In this document: piece after piece, positions 9,868-17,180 of the stretch
How positions within the stretch are numbered: the stretch's first letter is position 1
Layout: each line of letters begins with the position of its first letter
DNA from: SOKG01 sp964449845
GTDB lineage: Bacteria; Chloroflexota; Dehalococcoidia; SZUA-161
DNA: 47,564 nt
Direction: 5' to 3'
NCBI GenBank assembly: GCA_964449845.1
Contig: CAYVES010000005.1
Span: forward strand, 1-47,564
Notes under the pieces: model-generated
The model's database searches: none
The model's input: only the letters and a program-made list of their open reading frames with translations
What the model was told of the DNA's origin: nothing
Program-made: the position numbers and the translations under genes

Positions 9868-10872
9868 TCAGTAGACGTTCTCAAAGAGGTCAGCTTCACC
9901 AGGTACAGGGTCCGCTTTGGCAAGGGCGAAGGCTGATTCAACCTCTTTGTCTATCTTCAATGCGATCAATTCCAGGTTATCCTTAGAAGTGATTTCGGCT
10001 GCCAGAAGCCGTTCACTCCAATGCTCAACGGGACATCTCTCCATCCACTCTTCCAGCTCTTCTTTGGTGCGGTATCCCATGTCGTAGTCGTAGTTTGGGC
10101 CGACATGCTCTCTCCAGCGATAGGTGAAGAGCTCCAAAAGACTGGGGCCTTCTCTGCGGCGACATCGTTCAACTGCTCGACGTGTTGCTGTGTAGACCGC
10201 GAGCACATCATTACCATCTACGCGGTTACCCGGCACCCCATATATCTCGCCGCGCTTGAAGATGTTGTGAACGGGCTGCCGCTTGGCCAGGGGTGTCTGG
10301 GTGGCGTAGGAGTTGTTCTCGCAGACGAACAAAACAGACAACCTCTTGAGTGCCGCAAAGTTGAGGCTTTCGTGAAACACCCCTTGCTCCACTCCGGCGT
10401 CGCCAAAGAAGGCGACAGCCAGGCGGTCGCTGCCTTGCATGGCAAATGCCATCGCAGCGCCAACTGCTATAGGAATCGAGGAGCCAACAATGGCTGATGT
10501 GCCCATCATGCCCACAGCCTCGTCAGTTAGATGCATTGAACCGCCCTTGCCTGCGGTACACCCGGTCTTCTTACCATACAGTTCAGCGATCATACGGCGA
10601 GGATTGCCACCTTTGGCCAGGTAGTGAGCGTGGCATCGATGGGTGCTGAATATGTAGTCATCTTGCCGTAACGCAGTGCAAACGCCAACGGCAGCCGCTT
10701 CCTGTCCGATGGAAAGGTGAGTAGGACAGCGCATCTCTTGCTCGGGATAAACCTCCGCTATTCTCTCTTCAAACCTACGTATCCTCAGCATCATCTCATA
10801 CATCGCTAGCAAAGTAGCTGACGGCACGTCAACTGTCGGCTCGATAACAGCGGATCCGGAGTACTTTCCCAC
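9868..10872 (-). CDS. TPP-dependent 2-oxoacid dehydrogenase-type E1, alpha subunit
   Basis: A 334-residue E1 alpha subunit. The thiamine diphosphate motif runs from FGDAGVEQGVFHESLN to VLFVCENNSYATQ; GDA replaces the more common GDG, and the closing NN is kept. THLSIGQEAAAVG near the N-terminus and GKGGSMHL are typical of the family. The start is GTG at 10872 with AAGGAGG four bases before it. The GDA variant with a VFHESLNFAALK continuation recalls E1 proteins found in lipopolysaccharide-type loci rather than in central metabolism. It is transcribed with the beta subunit; the substrate is not known. Confidence 0.87.
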   Translation of the reverse strand: MGKYSGSAVIEPTVDVPSATLLAMYEMMLRIRRFEERIAEVYPEQEMRCPTHLSIGQEAAAVGVCTALRQDDYIFSTHRCHAHYLAKGGNPRRMIAELYGKKTGCTAGKGGSMHLTDEAVGMMGTSAIVGSSIPIAVGAAMAFAMQGSDRLAVAFFGDAGVEQGVFHESLNFAALKRLSVLFVCENNSYATQTPLAKRQPVHNIFKRGEIYGVPGNRVDGNDVLAVYTATRRAVERCRRREGPSLLELFTYRWREHVGPNYDYDMGYRTKEELEEWMERCPVEHWSERLLAAEITSKDNLELIALKIDKEVESAFALAKADPVPGEADLFENVY

Positions 10873-10893
10873 TCTACCTCCTTGAAGTCATCA

Positions 10894-12027
10894 CTAGTTG
10901 TCCAATGCCTTGTCTACCAGGCCTCCCACATATCTGGCTATGGCCAGGGAACTGGTTAGCCCGGGTGATTCTATACCGACTAGGTCGATGAACCCCGGTA
11001 GACCCTTGTCCCACTCATCCCTGATCTCAAAGTCTCTGAAGCCATCACTAGCCCCCTGAAGCGTTGGTCTAATACCTGCCATTTCTGGCTCCAGGTCGTC
11101 GTACTTTATGAAAGGTAGGAATTTGATCACGGAATCGTAGAAAACCCCTCTTAGTTGCTCGTCTAGCGAATACTCTATGCTTTGAACGTAGTGGCTATTG
11201 GGACCGAGAAGGATCACCCCGTCAAACGTGGGAGTAGTGTGAATCCCCAACCCAGCTCCTGCTAGCATTGGTACTGGGTAGATCAATCTCTGAACCGGCT
11301 TGCTCTTGTCCCGGTTCATCCTGAAGTACTGTCCTTTGCAGTAATGCAGCTTGTAGCCGGCCTGAACAACGTCTATGCCGGCCAGCTCAGCAATCTTGTC
11401 GCTGTTGAGACCAGCTGAGTTTACGAGTACCTTGGTAGTGAAGCGAAAGCCTTCGCTGTTATCTTCGACTGAGACTTTGTATCCGTTGCTTTCCCTGTCT
11501 ATGCCCACCACCTTCGACCGATAGACAGTTTTGCCGCCTTTGTCTTTGACTCGCGCCGCGAAATGCTTCATCAGGGCATAGGCATCAATGATACCGGTGG
11601 AAGGTGAGAGAAGGGCGGCCACCGCGGTAACGTTCGGCTCTAGCTCTCTGACCTCCCGGCCCGTCAGTATCCTCAAATCGTCCACACCATTTCTTTTCCC
11701 CTTGTCCAGTAGCACCTCCAGCTGTTCAATCTCCTTATTTTCAACAGCGACGATGAGCTTCCCCGGTATCCTATGGTCCAAGTTATGCTTCCTGCACAGC
11801 TCATAGAGGAGAGCCCTTCCCGCCACACAAGTTAGAGCCTTCAGCGAGGCCTGGGGATAGTAGACGCCGGAGTGGATAACCTGGCTGTTCCTGCTGCTAG
11901 TCTCAAGCCCGAAGCTCTCGTTCTTCTCCAGGACAAAGACTCGCCTGTTCTCGCTGGCTACCTCAGCCGCTATTGCCAGCCCGACAACCCCGGCTCCAAT
12001 TATGGTAATATAAGCCTCATACGGCAC
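10894..12027 (-). CDS. FAD-dependent oxidoreductase, LhgO (L-2-hydroxyglutarate oxidase)-like
   Basis: The protein is about 378 residues. Its N-terminal dinucleotide fold opens YITIIGAGVVGLAIA, a DAO-family FAD site. Downstream segments SSRNSQVIHSGVYYP, LLSPSTGIIDAYAL and VNSAGLNSDKIAELAG match the LhgO/YgaF group that oxidises L-2-hydroxyacids. The GTG at 12027 is chosen because AAAGGAG lies seven bases upstream; an earlier in-frame GTG at 12045 would put the ribosome site inside the gene. Located between the epimerase and E1 genes, it may oxidise a 2-hydroxyacid intermediate of the glycan pathway (inference). It is about 20 bases from the E1 alpha gene. Confidence 0.82.
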   Translation of the reverse strand: MPYEAYITIIGAGVVGLAIAAEVASENRRVFVLEKNESFGLETSSRNSQVIHSGVYYPQASLKALTCVAGRALLYELCRKHNLDHRIPGKLIVAVENKEIEQLEVLLDKGKRNGVDDLRILTGREVRELEPNVTAVAALLSPSTGIIDAYALMKHFAARVKDKGGKTVYRSKVVGIDRESNGYKVSVEDNSEGFRFTTKVLVNSAGLNSDKIAELAGIDVVQAGYKLHYCKGQYFRMNRDKSKPVQRLIYPVPMLAGAGLGIHTTPTFDGVILLGPNSHYVQSIEYSLDEQLRGVFYDSVIKFLPFIKYDDLEPEMAGIRPTLQGASDGFRDFEIRDEWDKGLPGFIDLVGIESPGLTSSLAIARYVGGLVDKALDN

Positions 12028-12069
12028 GTTGTTGCTCCTTTGCACAGGAAGTCCTGGCCAGGTTCTCTT

Positions 12070-13071
12070 CTACTTAAGTTGACTGGCTTGCATTGCCTTG
12101 ACGTTGTAGTAGCGGACATCATCTAAAGGGTTGGGAACCCTGCCCGCCTTGAAAGCGTCACAGAGGGATATAACCGCATCTTCAATGGTATGTTTCGGCT
12201 CCCAGCCCAGCTCATTCCTGATCTTTGCTGAGGAAATATGATAGGAGCGGGGGTCATTTGTTGGCGCGGTGATGATCTCGATGTCGCCATTCCCCGCTAT
12301 TCGCCTCACCATTTCTGCAAGCTCCGAAAGCTCGTAGTTCTCACAGCCGGCGTTAAATATCTTGCCGGCAATCATTTCCTCAGGTAGTTCCACAAGTTGA
12401 AGGTAGAGGTCGGTGATATCTTCAATGTGTATGTTCGGTCGCTTCTGTGTACCTCCCAACACCTTAATGCGACCGGTATTGACGGCGTGGTTGGTCAGAA
12501 TGTTGACTATCAGATCAAGCCGTTGCCGGGGAGAATAGCCACATACAGTTGCTGAGCGGATAACCACCGGGATGAAATCAGGCGATTGCGCCTTGAGTAA
12601 CACATCTTCGCACAAGGCCTTATACTTGGAGTAATCTGTCAGCGGCTCCAACGTCATATCTTCAGTAACGTTTTCCTCGTCTTTGACACCGTATACGCTG
12701 GAGGTAGAAGCGTAGATGAACCTCCTCACCCCGCTCTGCTTAGATACCTCAACTAGGTCAAGAAAGGCATCATAGTTGATGGACTTGCCCAGTCGAGGGT
12801 CTAACTCAAAACTGGGGTCATTCGAGATACAGGCAAGGTGAATCAAGCAGTCGGTCCCAGGAATCACCTTTTCCAGAAGCGCTCGGTCCCGGATGTCGCC
12901 CTCTATCTGTTCCAGGTTGGGGTCCTCCTTAACAGCATCGAGGGCATCCTGTCCATAGATATACAGGTCGAGCACTCTGACGTGGTATCCTTTGGCCAGA
13001 AGCTTTGGCACCAGCACACTGCCAACATAGCCAGCGCCACCCGTAACCAGAACGTTCTGTGATTCTTTCAT
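12070..13071 (-). CDS. NAD-dependent sugar-nucleotide epimerase/dehydratase
   Basis: A 333-residue extended short-chain dehydrogenase. The Rossmann motif TGGAGYVGS begins at residue 11, and the catalytic YxxxK appears as DYSKYKALCED with a preceding Ser-rich strand (YASTSSVYG). It most resembles NAD-dependent epimerase/dehydratases of surface glycan loci; the sugar is not determined. Its ATG has no Shine-Dalgarno close by. The nearest good one, AAAGGAGG, is separated from the ATG by a 27-base hairpin (see separate entry). A 131-base gap separates it from the upstream nucleotidyltransferase-kinase gene. Confidence 0.86.
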   Translation of the reverse strand: MKESQNVLVTGGAGYVGSVLVPKLLAKGYHVRVLDLYIYGQDALDAVKEDPNLEQIEGDIRDRALLEKVIPGTDCLIHLACISNDPSFELDPRLGKSINYDAFLDLVEVSKQSGVRRFIYASTSSVYGVKDEENVTEDMTLEPLTDYSKYKALCEDVLLKAQSPDFIPVVIRSATVCGYSPRQRLDLIVNILTNHAVNTGRIKVLGGTQKRPNIHIEDITDLYLQLVELPEEMIAGKIFNAGCENYELSELAEMVRRIAGNGDIEIITAPTNDPRSYHISSAKIRNELGWEPKHTIEDAVISLCDAFKAGRVPNPLDDVRYYNVKAMQASQLK

Positions 13072-13119
13072 GGGTCTATAATCGCTGAAGGAAGCCGTTC
13101 TTCAGCGAAGTCCTCCTTT
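13072..13119 (-). promoter_or_regulatory. Ribosome-binding site with hairpin between SD and ATG
   Basis: On the minus strand the order is AAAGGAGG (13119-13112), three bases, a 9-bp perfect stem with a 9-base loop (TCGCTGAAG/CTTCAGCGA, 13108-13082), ten bases, then the ATG at 13071. If the hairpin forms, the SD sits 13 bases from the ATG; unfolded it is 40 away. No start codon lies at normal distance from this SD. It may instead be an intergenic attenuator. Confidence 0.4.
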
Positions 13120-13202
13120 CCCAACTTTGGAGAGAGGCCGCTCTGCAAAAAGTGCCCCCTCATGCCTGGTATTGCCTAGCTCTGAGAACGTCACCCTGGC
13201 CC

Positions 13203-14738
13203 CTACTTGAGGAGTGTGGTCACGTATCTGAAGAGCGGAACTGGCTCTACCGAGGACCTGTTACCGACGATACGAATTGCTAAGGCCCCAACCGCGTTCC
13301 CCACAAAACCTATCAATTCAGAAGGGAACTGAGCAGCAACACAGGGTGATGTAATCGAGAAATAGGCATCGCCAGCGCCGATCCTGTCCACCGCCTCGCG
13401 GGAAAAGACGGGGGCGGCTAGGAAGCTACCACCATCGGCGTAGACCAGTGAACCCAGGTGTCCTCTGGTGACCACGGCCCGGTGGCAATCGAGCTTTTCT
13501 GTTATCTTGACCAGCAGACTCTCCAGCTGGCTGACATTGTCATGGGTGGCAAGGCGGATCTCTGCTTCGTCAATGCAGATATAATCAGCCCGGGGATACT
13601 TGGTAATGAGATTGAAGCCCATATTGGCTGCATTTGTCTGGACATTGACCGCCAGGAATTTGGCCTGGTCACACAGCACCTCGATAATATGCCCGTCCAG
13701 AAATCCATGACCATAGTCGGCCACCACTACCAGATCATAGTCACCGATATGCGACTTGAGATAGCTGCAGACTTCTTGGCTGGTCGCCTCAGGCAAGCTG
13801 CCGTTACCAAGGAAGCAAACCTCGAACATCTTCCCCAGAAGGTCGGCATGTACAAAGCGGCGCTTGACGGTAGTAGGAGCATCAGGACGGTAGAAGACTT
13901 CTGCCCCTACGTTTGGCTTCAGGTGCTCCTTAATAAAGCCCTCATAGCTATTCTGCATACCCAAGCAGGTAACGAGATCAACCTTATCGCAGAACCCGGC
14001 GATGTGATTGGCTACAGCCATGATGCCGCCTGCGAAGGTTTCATCGCGTAGATATTGTGCAGGGATAAGGAGCTCTTTGGGGGACTTGCTCAGAGGGCGA
14101 CAGTAGTGGTATTCGTCAACAATTGCATCCCCAATGACAAGGACTTTTATGTTTCTGAGGTCTTGAAGTAGGCTGATTATCTGCCGCGCCGAATACCTGT
14201 CGCGGAATTCCCTAAGGAAACGCTGAGCTTCCTCAGGGTAAACCTCAAAATGGTTGTTAAGCAGACTTGTTGAGCTGAAGGTGATCTCATCGGTGAAATG
14301 AATCCGTCCTCCGATGGGCTTGAGTGCCTCCTCCTCATCACGGATCTTTCCCGTCAGGTCTTCCTTGGCATCGGCGTAATCACTACCCTTGGCATAGACA
14401 TCTGGTTTCAATTTCGTGATAGCTTCAACCGCCGTGGGCCACTCACTTATGGCTACATAGTCAACGCATCCCAGGGAAGCAAGAGATTCGGCACGGAGCT
14501 GCTGATTGAAAACGGGACGTCCTGGGCCCTTGCCAACGTATTCATCCCTGGTTACAGTGACCAGCAGCACATCCCCTTCTCGCTTGGCTGCCTCAAGGTG
14601 TCTGATATGGCCAGGGTGAAGCAGATCGAAGACTCCATGACACTGGACAATGAGCTTGCCCTCTTCCTTCAAAGCCGGTATGATACGACACAATTCGTCC
14701 AGGGACTTGATCTTGAGATTCGTTTCCTCCTGTGGCAT
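13203..14738 (-). CDS. Bifunctional nucleotidyltransferase-PfkB sugar kinase, HldE-like in reversed domain order
   Basis: A 511-residue two-domain protein. Residues about 10-150 are a cytidylyltransferase-fold domain with HPGH at 41-44 in GVFDLLHPGHIRHLEAAK and a KPDVYAKGSDY-type second motif. Residues about 190-511 are a PfkB kinase: VLVIGDAIVDEYHYC opens the domain and the catalytic Asp is D457 in DRIGAGDAYFS. In E. coli HldE the kinase comes first and the transferase second; here the order is the opposite. The pair of activities would phosphorylate and then activate a heptose or other sugar as a nucleotide derivative for glycan synthesis. The start has GGGAGAG upstream. The exact sugar is inferred only. 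Confidence 0.85.
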   Translation of the reverse strand: MPQEETNLKIKSLDELCRIIPALKEEGKLIVQCHGVFDLLHPGHIRHLEAAKREGDVLLVTVTRDEYVGKGPGRPVFNQQLRAESLASLGCVDYVAISEWPTAVEAITKLKPDVYAKGSDYADAKEDLTGKIRDEEEALKPIGGRIHFTDEITFSSTSLLNNHFEVYPEEAQRFLREFRDRYSARQIISLLQDLRNIKVLVIGDAIVDEYHYCRPLSKSPKELLIPAQYLRDETFAGGIMAVANHIAGFCDKVDLVTCLGMQNSYEGFIKEHLKPNVGAEVFYRPDAPTTVKRRFVHADLLGKMFEVCFLGNGSLPEATSQEVCSYLKSHIGDYDLVVVADYGHGFLDGHIIEVLCDQAKFLAVNVQTNAANMGFNLITKYPRADYICIDEAEIRLATHDNVSQLESLLVKITEKLDCHRAVVTRGHLGSLVYADGGSFLAAPVFSREAVDRIGAGDAYFSITSPCVAAQFPSELIGFVGNAVGALAIRIVGNRSSVEPVPLFRYVTTLLK

Positions 14739-14947
14739 TTAAGGCTCTCCCTCTCACCTGAGGCCTGTGGCTTCCTGGCTGGGAAAGTGCTCAAATCGTT
14801 CCGCTCTGTACCAGGGCTTGTACCTCAGCTTCACTTGATCTCTCGAGTATGTATCCTTCAAGGTCTTGCCACTGCGATCTTGCGCAGACTGGCTGCCCGC
14901 CATCTCATTGCCGAAAACGGTCCGTACAATCGTACGTTGCTTTATGT
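14739..14947. other. Intergenic stretch, no gene seen
   Basis: Upstream of the minus-strand nucleotidyltransferase-kinase gene and before the first 11-bp-phased repeat copy. The open frames here have no family resemblance and no ribosome sites. A short inverted repeat, CGTAC-AATC-GTACG, lies near 14922-14936. The promoter of the kinase gene would be expected here but no convincing -35/-10 pair was found. Confidence 0.4.
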
Positions 14948-15040
14948 AAGTGTACGCACGCAGGATTAAAAAACGGATTAAGGATGTTAAAAAGAAATTA
15001 CAAAGGGCTTACAATCGCCTAACAATTCGGGTTTCATCAG
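14948..15040 (+). repeat. 11-bp-phased intergenic repeat, copy A
   Basis: First of three copies of an about 90-bp element. It opens with AAGTGTACG, then GATTAA at 14964 and 14976, then three hexamers of the TTACAA type at 14998, 15009 and 15020 (the last is TAACAA), 11 bases apart. No plus-strand gene follows this copy, which argues against a simple promoter role for every copy. Confidence 0.75.
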
Positions 15041-15065
15041 GATGGCCGTTTGAGCCCCCAGGGCC

Positions 15066-16061
15066 CTACCTGGAAAGGTACTCAAACCACTCCTTTGTAG
15101 CTGCAGAGATCGTCTCCGGCGTCCAGAGAGGCGCCTTCCTCCAGTGGTCGATATGCTGGAGCATGATTTTGACCCCTTCCTCAATAGAGAACTTGGGTTC
15201 CCATCCCAGCAGTTTTCGTATTTTGGATATGTCAGCATAGGTGCAGTCAGGCTCCCCGGGCCGTTTGGGTATGTGCACTACATCTCCCCCCAGAAGTTCA
15301 ACAAGTCGATTGATGCTGTAGGTGTTGCTGCTGCCGACGTTCAGGACTTCATCTTTGATGTCTGACTCAGCGGCCATAACGAGAGCATCCACGATATCGG
15401 TGATAAAGGTGAAATCCCGGGTTTGAGTGCCATCACCAACAACGGTAAAGGGTTTGTTGTGGATTTTCTGAGCCAGGAATACCCCAAAAACTGCACCATA
15501 AGCGCCTGTGGTTCGTGAGCGGGGCCCATAGACGTTAAAAAGACGAAGCGACAGAACAGGGAGTTTGTAAACCTTGCCCCAGTGCAAGGCGCAGAGCTCA
15601 CCCAGATACTTGGTCAGAGCGTAGGGATACTGGGGCCGAATATCGGCGGTCTCTGGCGTGGGCAATACCTCGGGAATTCCATAACAGGATGAAGAGGCAA
15701 CATAGATGAATCGTTCGACGTCTGCTCGGCGCGCCGCCTCTAGCACATTGACTGTGCCATCAACGTTAGAGCGGTAATACTTCAGTGGCTGTTTGATCGA
15801 GGGCACAATATCCGCCAGCGCTGCCAGATGGAAGACCCAGTTGACACTGTCAAAACAAGGCTGAATAGCTTCCCGGTTAGCAATACTCATCCTGTGGAGA
15901 TGGAGGCGGGATATGCCCTCGAGATGAGCCAGGTTTTCCGCCTGCCCCGTAGAGAAGTTATCCAGAATGAGCACCTCGTGACCTTTGTCCAGTAAACGGT
16001 CGACGAGGTGGCTTCCAATGAATCCCGCTCCACCGGTGACCAGGCTCCTGTTAACAGTCAT
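15066..16061 (-). CDS. NAD-dependent sugar-nucleotide epimerase (UDP-glucose 4-epimerase-like)
   Basis: A 331-residue extended SDR protein. TGGAGFIGSHLVDRLL at residues 9-24 binds NAD, the catalytic YxxxK is in QYPYALTKYLGE, and YVASSSCYG precedes it. LRLFNVYGPRSRTTGAYGAV is typical of the epimerase/decarboxylase group acting on UDP-sugars. It is the first gene of the main minus-strand glycan run. A candidate promoter lies just upstream, and the 57-bp cruciform element beyond that. GalE/WbpP-like epimerase is the best guess; a dehydratase is also possible. Confidence 0.88.
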   Translation of the reverse strand: MTVNRSLVTGGAGFIGSHLVDRLLDKGHEVLILDNFSTGQAENLAHLEGISRLHLHRMSIANREAIQPCFDSVNWVFHLAALADIVPSIKQPLKYYRSNVDGTVNVLEAARRADVERFIYVASSSCYGIPEVLPTPETADIRPQYPYALTKYLGELCALHWGKVYKLPVLSLRLFNVYGPRSRTTGAYGAVFGVFLAQKIHNKPFTVVGDGTQTRDFTFITDIVDALVMAAESDIKDEVLNVGSSNTYSINRLVELLGGDVVHIPKRPGEPDCTYADISKIRKLLGWEPKFSIEEGVKIMLQHIDHWRKAPLWTPETISAATKEWFEYLSR

Positions 16062-16088
16062 AGTAGCTTACCGGGTGATTTGTAAAGC

Positions 16089-16117
16089 AACATAAGCAAC
16101 TATATGAAACGCATCAA
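16089..16117 (-). promoter_or_regulatory. Candidate sigma70-type promoter for the epimerase gene
   Basis: Minus-strand TTGATG (16117-16112), 17-base spacer, TATGTT (16094-16089). Transcription would begin near 16082, about 20 bases before the ATG at 16061. Both hexamers match the consensus at four positions. It lies seven bases from the cruciform element. Confidence 0.35.
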
Positions 16118-16123
16118 ACAGCG

Positions 16124-16180
16124 TAGCGTTGCCACTCCTGTGGCAACGAATTGTTCGTCGTGACAGGAGTCACGACGCTA
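16124..16180. repeat. 57-bp element able to form a four-way junction with complementary loops
   Basis: Five abutting modules account for every base: outer arm TAGCGT (16124-16129), hairpin TGCCA-CTCCTG-TGGCA (16130-16145), hairpin ACGAA-TTG-TTCGT (16146-16158), hairpin CGTGA-CAGGAG-TCACG (16159-16174), outer arm ACGCTA (16175-16180). All stems are perfect. The loops CTCCTG and CAGGAG are reverse complements, so the whole element is also an imperfect palindrome. It lies between divergent genes. Function unknown; a REP/MITE-like element or RNA structure is possible. Confidence 0.85.
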
Positions 16181-16277
16181 GTCTCTGTTAGCTGTATGCT
16201 CGCATTTGAATTTGTTCAGTGCTTAGGAATTAGTATTTGGAATTTCCCTATCTGCAGCATCGCATCTGACTGTATAT

Positions 16278-16332
16278 AAGTGTACGGAGATGCGATTAAC
16301 AATCGATTAAGGAAATAAAGAGAAAATTACAA
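16278..16332 (+). repeat. Left end of 11-bp-phased repeat copy B, cut by the gap
   Basis: The 55 bases before the N run are identical to the 55 bases directly after it (16433-16487). This is best read as one repeat copy present at the ends of two contigs, not two copies. Confidence 0.85.
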
Positions 16333-16432
16333 NNNNNNNNNNNNNNNNNNNNNNNNNNNNNNNNNNNNNNNNNNNNNNNNNNNNNNNNNNNNNNNNNNNN
16401 NNNNNNNNNNNNNNNNNNNNNNNNNNNNNNNN
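16333..16432. other. Assembly gap, 100 N
   Basis: Exactly 100 N, the conventional length for a gap of unknown size. Flanking sequence is duplicated over exactly 55 bases, a common assembly k-mer length. The true sequence may therefore have no missing bases here. Confidence 0.95.
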
Positions 16433-16530
16433 AAGTGTACGGAGATGCGATTAACAATCGATTAAGGAAATAAAGAGAAAATTACAAAGGGCTTACAAGT
16501 GGATTACAATCTAGGCCAGATGGATATAAT
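16433..16530 (+). promoter_or_regulatory. 11-bp-phased repeat copy B with a perfect -10 box
   Basis: GATTAA at 16449 and 16460, and TTACAA at 16482, 16493 and 16504, all 11 bases apart within each set. A consensus -10, TATAAT, is at 16525-16530, so the last TTACAA falls over the -35 region. That layout fits an activator of the OmpR/PhoB response-regulator type binding direct repeats next to RNA polymerase (inference). The gene downstream is the DUF457-like membrane protein gene at 16608. Confidence 0.5.
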
Positions 16531-16565
16531 CATATGGAGGTCAATACATATGGGGTACAAATGAT

Positions 16566-16594
16566 TTGCCTCGACCTGTGCCCCAGGTTATAAT
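16566..16594 (+). promoter_or_regulatory. Second candidate promoter for the DUF457-like gene
   Basis: TTGCCT (16566-16571), 17-base spacer, TATAAT (16589-16594). A transcript would begin about seven bases before the ATG at 16608, leaving almost no leader. This could be a near-leaderless message, or the upstream -10 at 16525 may be the one used. Confidence 0.4.
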
Positions 16595-16607
16595 CGGCCG
16601 TGCGATC

Positions 16608-17180
16608 ATGAAAGTTGAGTATCATGTGGTGGCCGGGGGGGTGGCATCTGCTGCGCTTATTCCTGTGCTTGGTGTCAACAGTGCGGCCTTTTTTGCCTCT
16701 TCAGTGCTGATAGACTTCGATCACTATCTCGACTACGTCTATCGCAGCAACTTCACTGACTTCAGCGTTAAACGGATGTTCGCCTTCCACGAGTTTCTGT
16801 ACGAGAAGACCAGCGACACAGTTTTTCTTGGGCTTAGCGTCATGCATACGGTGGAGTTTCTTCTGCTTGTGTACGCCGTCGCGGCATTGACTGGCGTAGC
16901 GGCAATAGAGGCAATACTATGGGGATTGCTGTTCCATATGGTGCTTGACCTGGTCTACCTCTATAGACAGGGCCGACTCTTCAGGCGGGCTTTCTCAATC
17001 GTTGAGTACGTCATCAGGTGGAATCGCTTGAAGCGGCACGGTCTGCACCCCGAGTTGCCCTACGATTTGGCCCTCAACGCTGTGTCTGTAATATCAGAGC
17101 CTCTTGGGAGCGATGAGGATGGGGAAGCTGCACAAGAAAATCAGCAGGTTGCCAAAGAACAATATCAGAACAATCTGTGA
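16608..17180 (+). CDS. DUF457/YdjM-like predicted membrane-bound metal-dependent hydrolase
   Basis: A 190-residue protein from ATG at 16608 (an in-frame TTG at 16566 is also possible but overlaps a promoter). Conserved polar residues sit among membrane helices: YHVVAGG near the start, LIDFDHYLDY, FHEFLYEK, MHTVEFLL and LLFHMVLDL. This His/Asp spacing is that of the DUF457/YdjM family (PF04307). No substrate is known. The last 29 codons overlap the 3' end of the convergent flippase gene and code for a hydrophilic Gln/Glu-rich tail, which looks like read-through rather than conserved domain. It is the only plus-strand gene in the glycan locus. Confidence 0.65.
   Translation: MKVEYHVVAGGVASAALIPVLGVNSAAFFASSVLIDFDHYLDYVYRSNFTDFSVKRMFAFHEFLYEKTSDTVFLGLSVMHTVEFLLLVYAVAALTGVAAIEAILWGLLFHMVLDLVYLYRQGRLFRRAFSIVEYVIRWNRLKRHGLHPELPYDLALNAVSVISEPLGSDEDGEAAQENQQVAKEQYQNNL

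Noticed and set aside
16278..16520. Tandem duplication of the phased repeat
   Set aside because: The two apparent copies share exactly 55 bases and meet a 100-N gap, which is better explained by contig ends overlapping by one k-mer.
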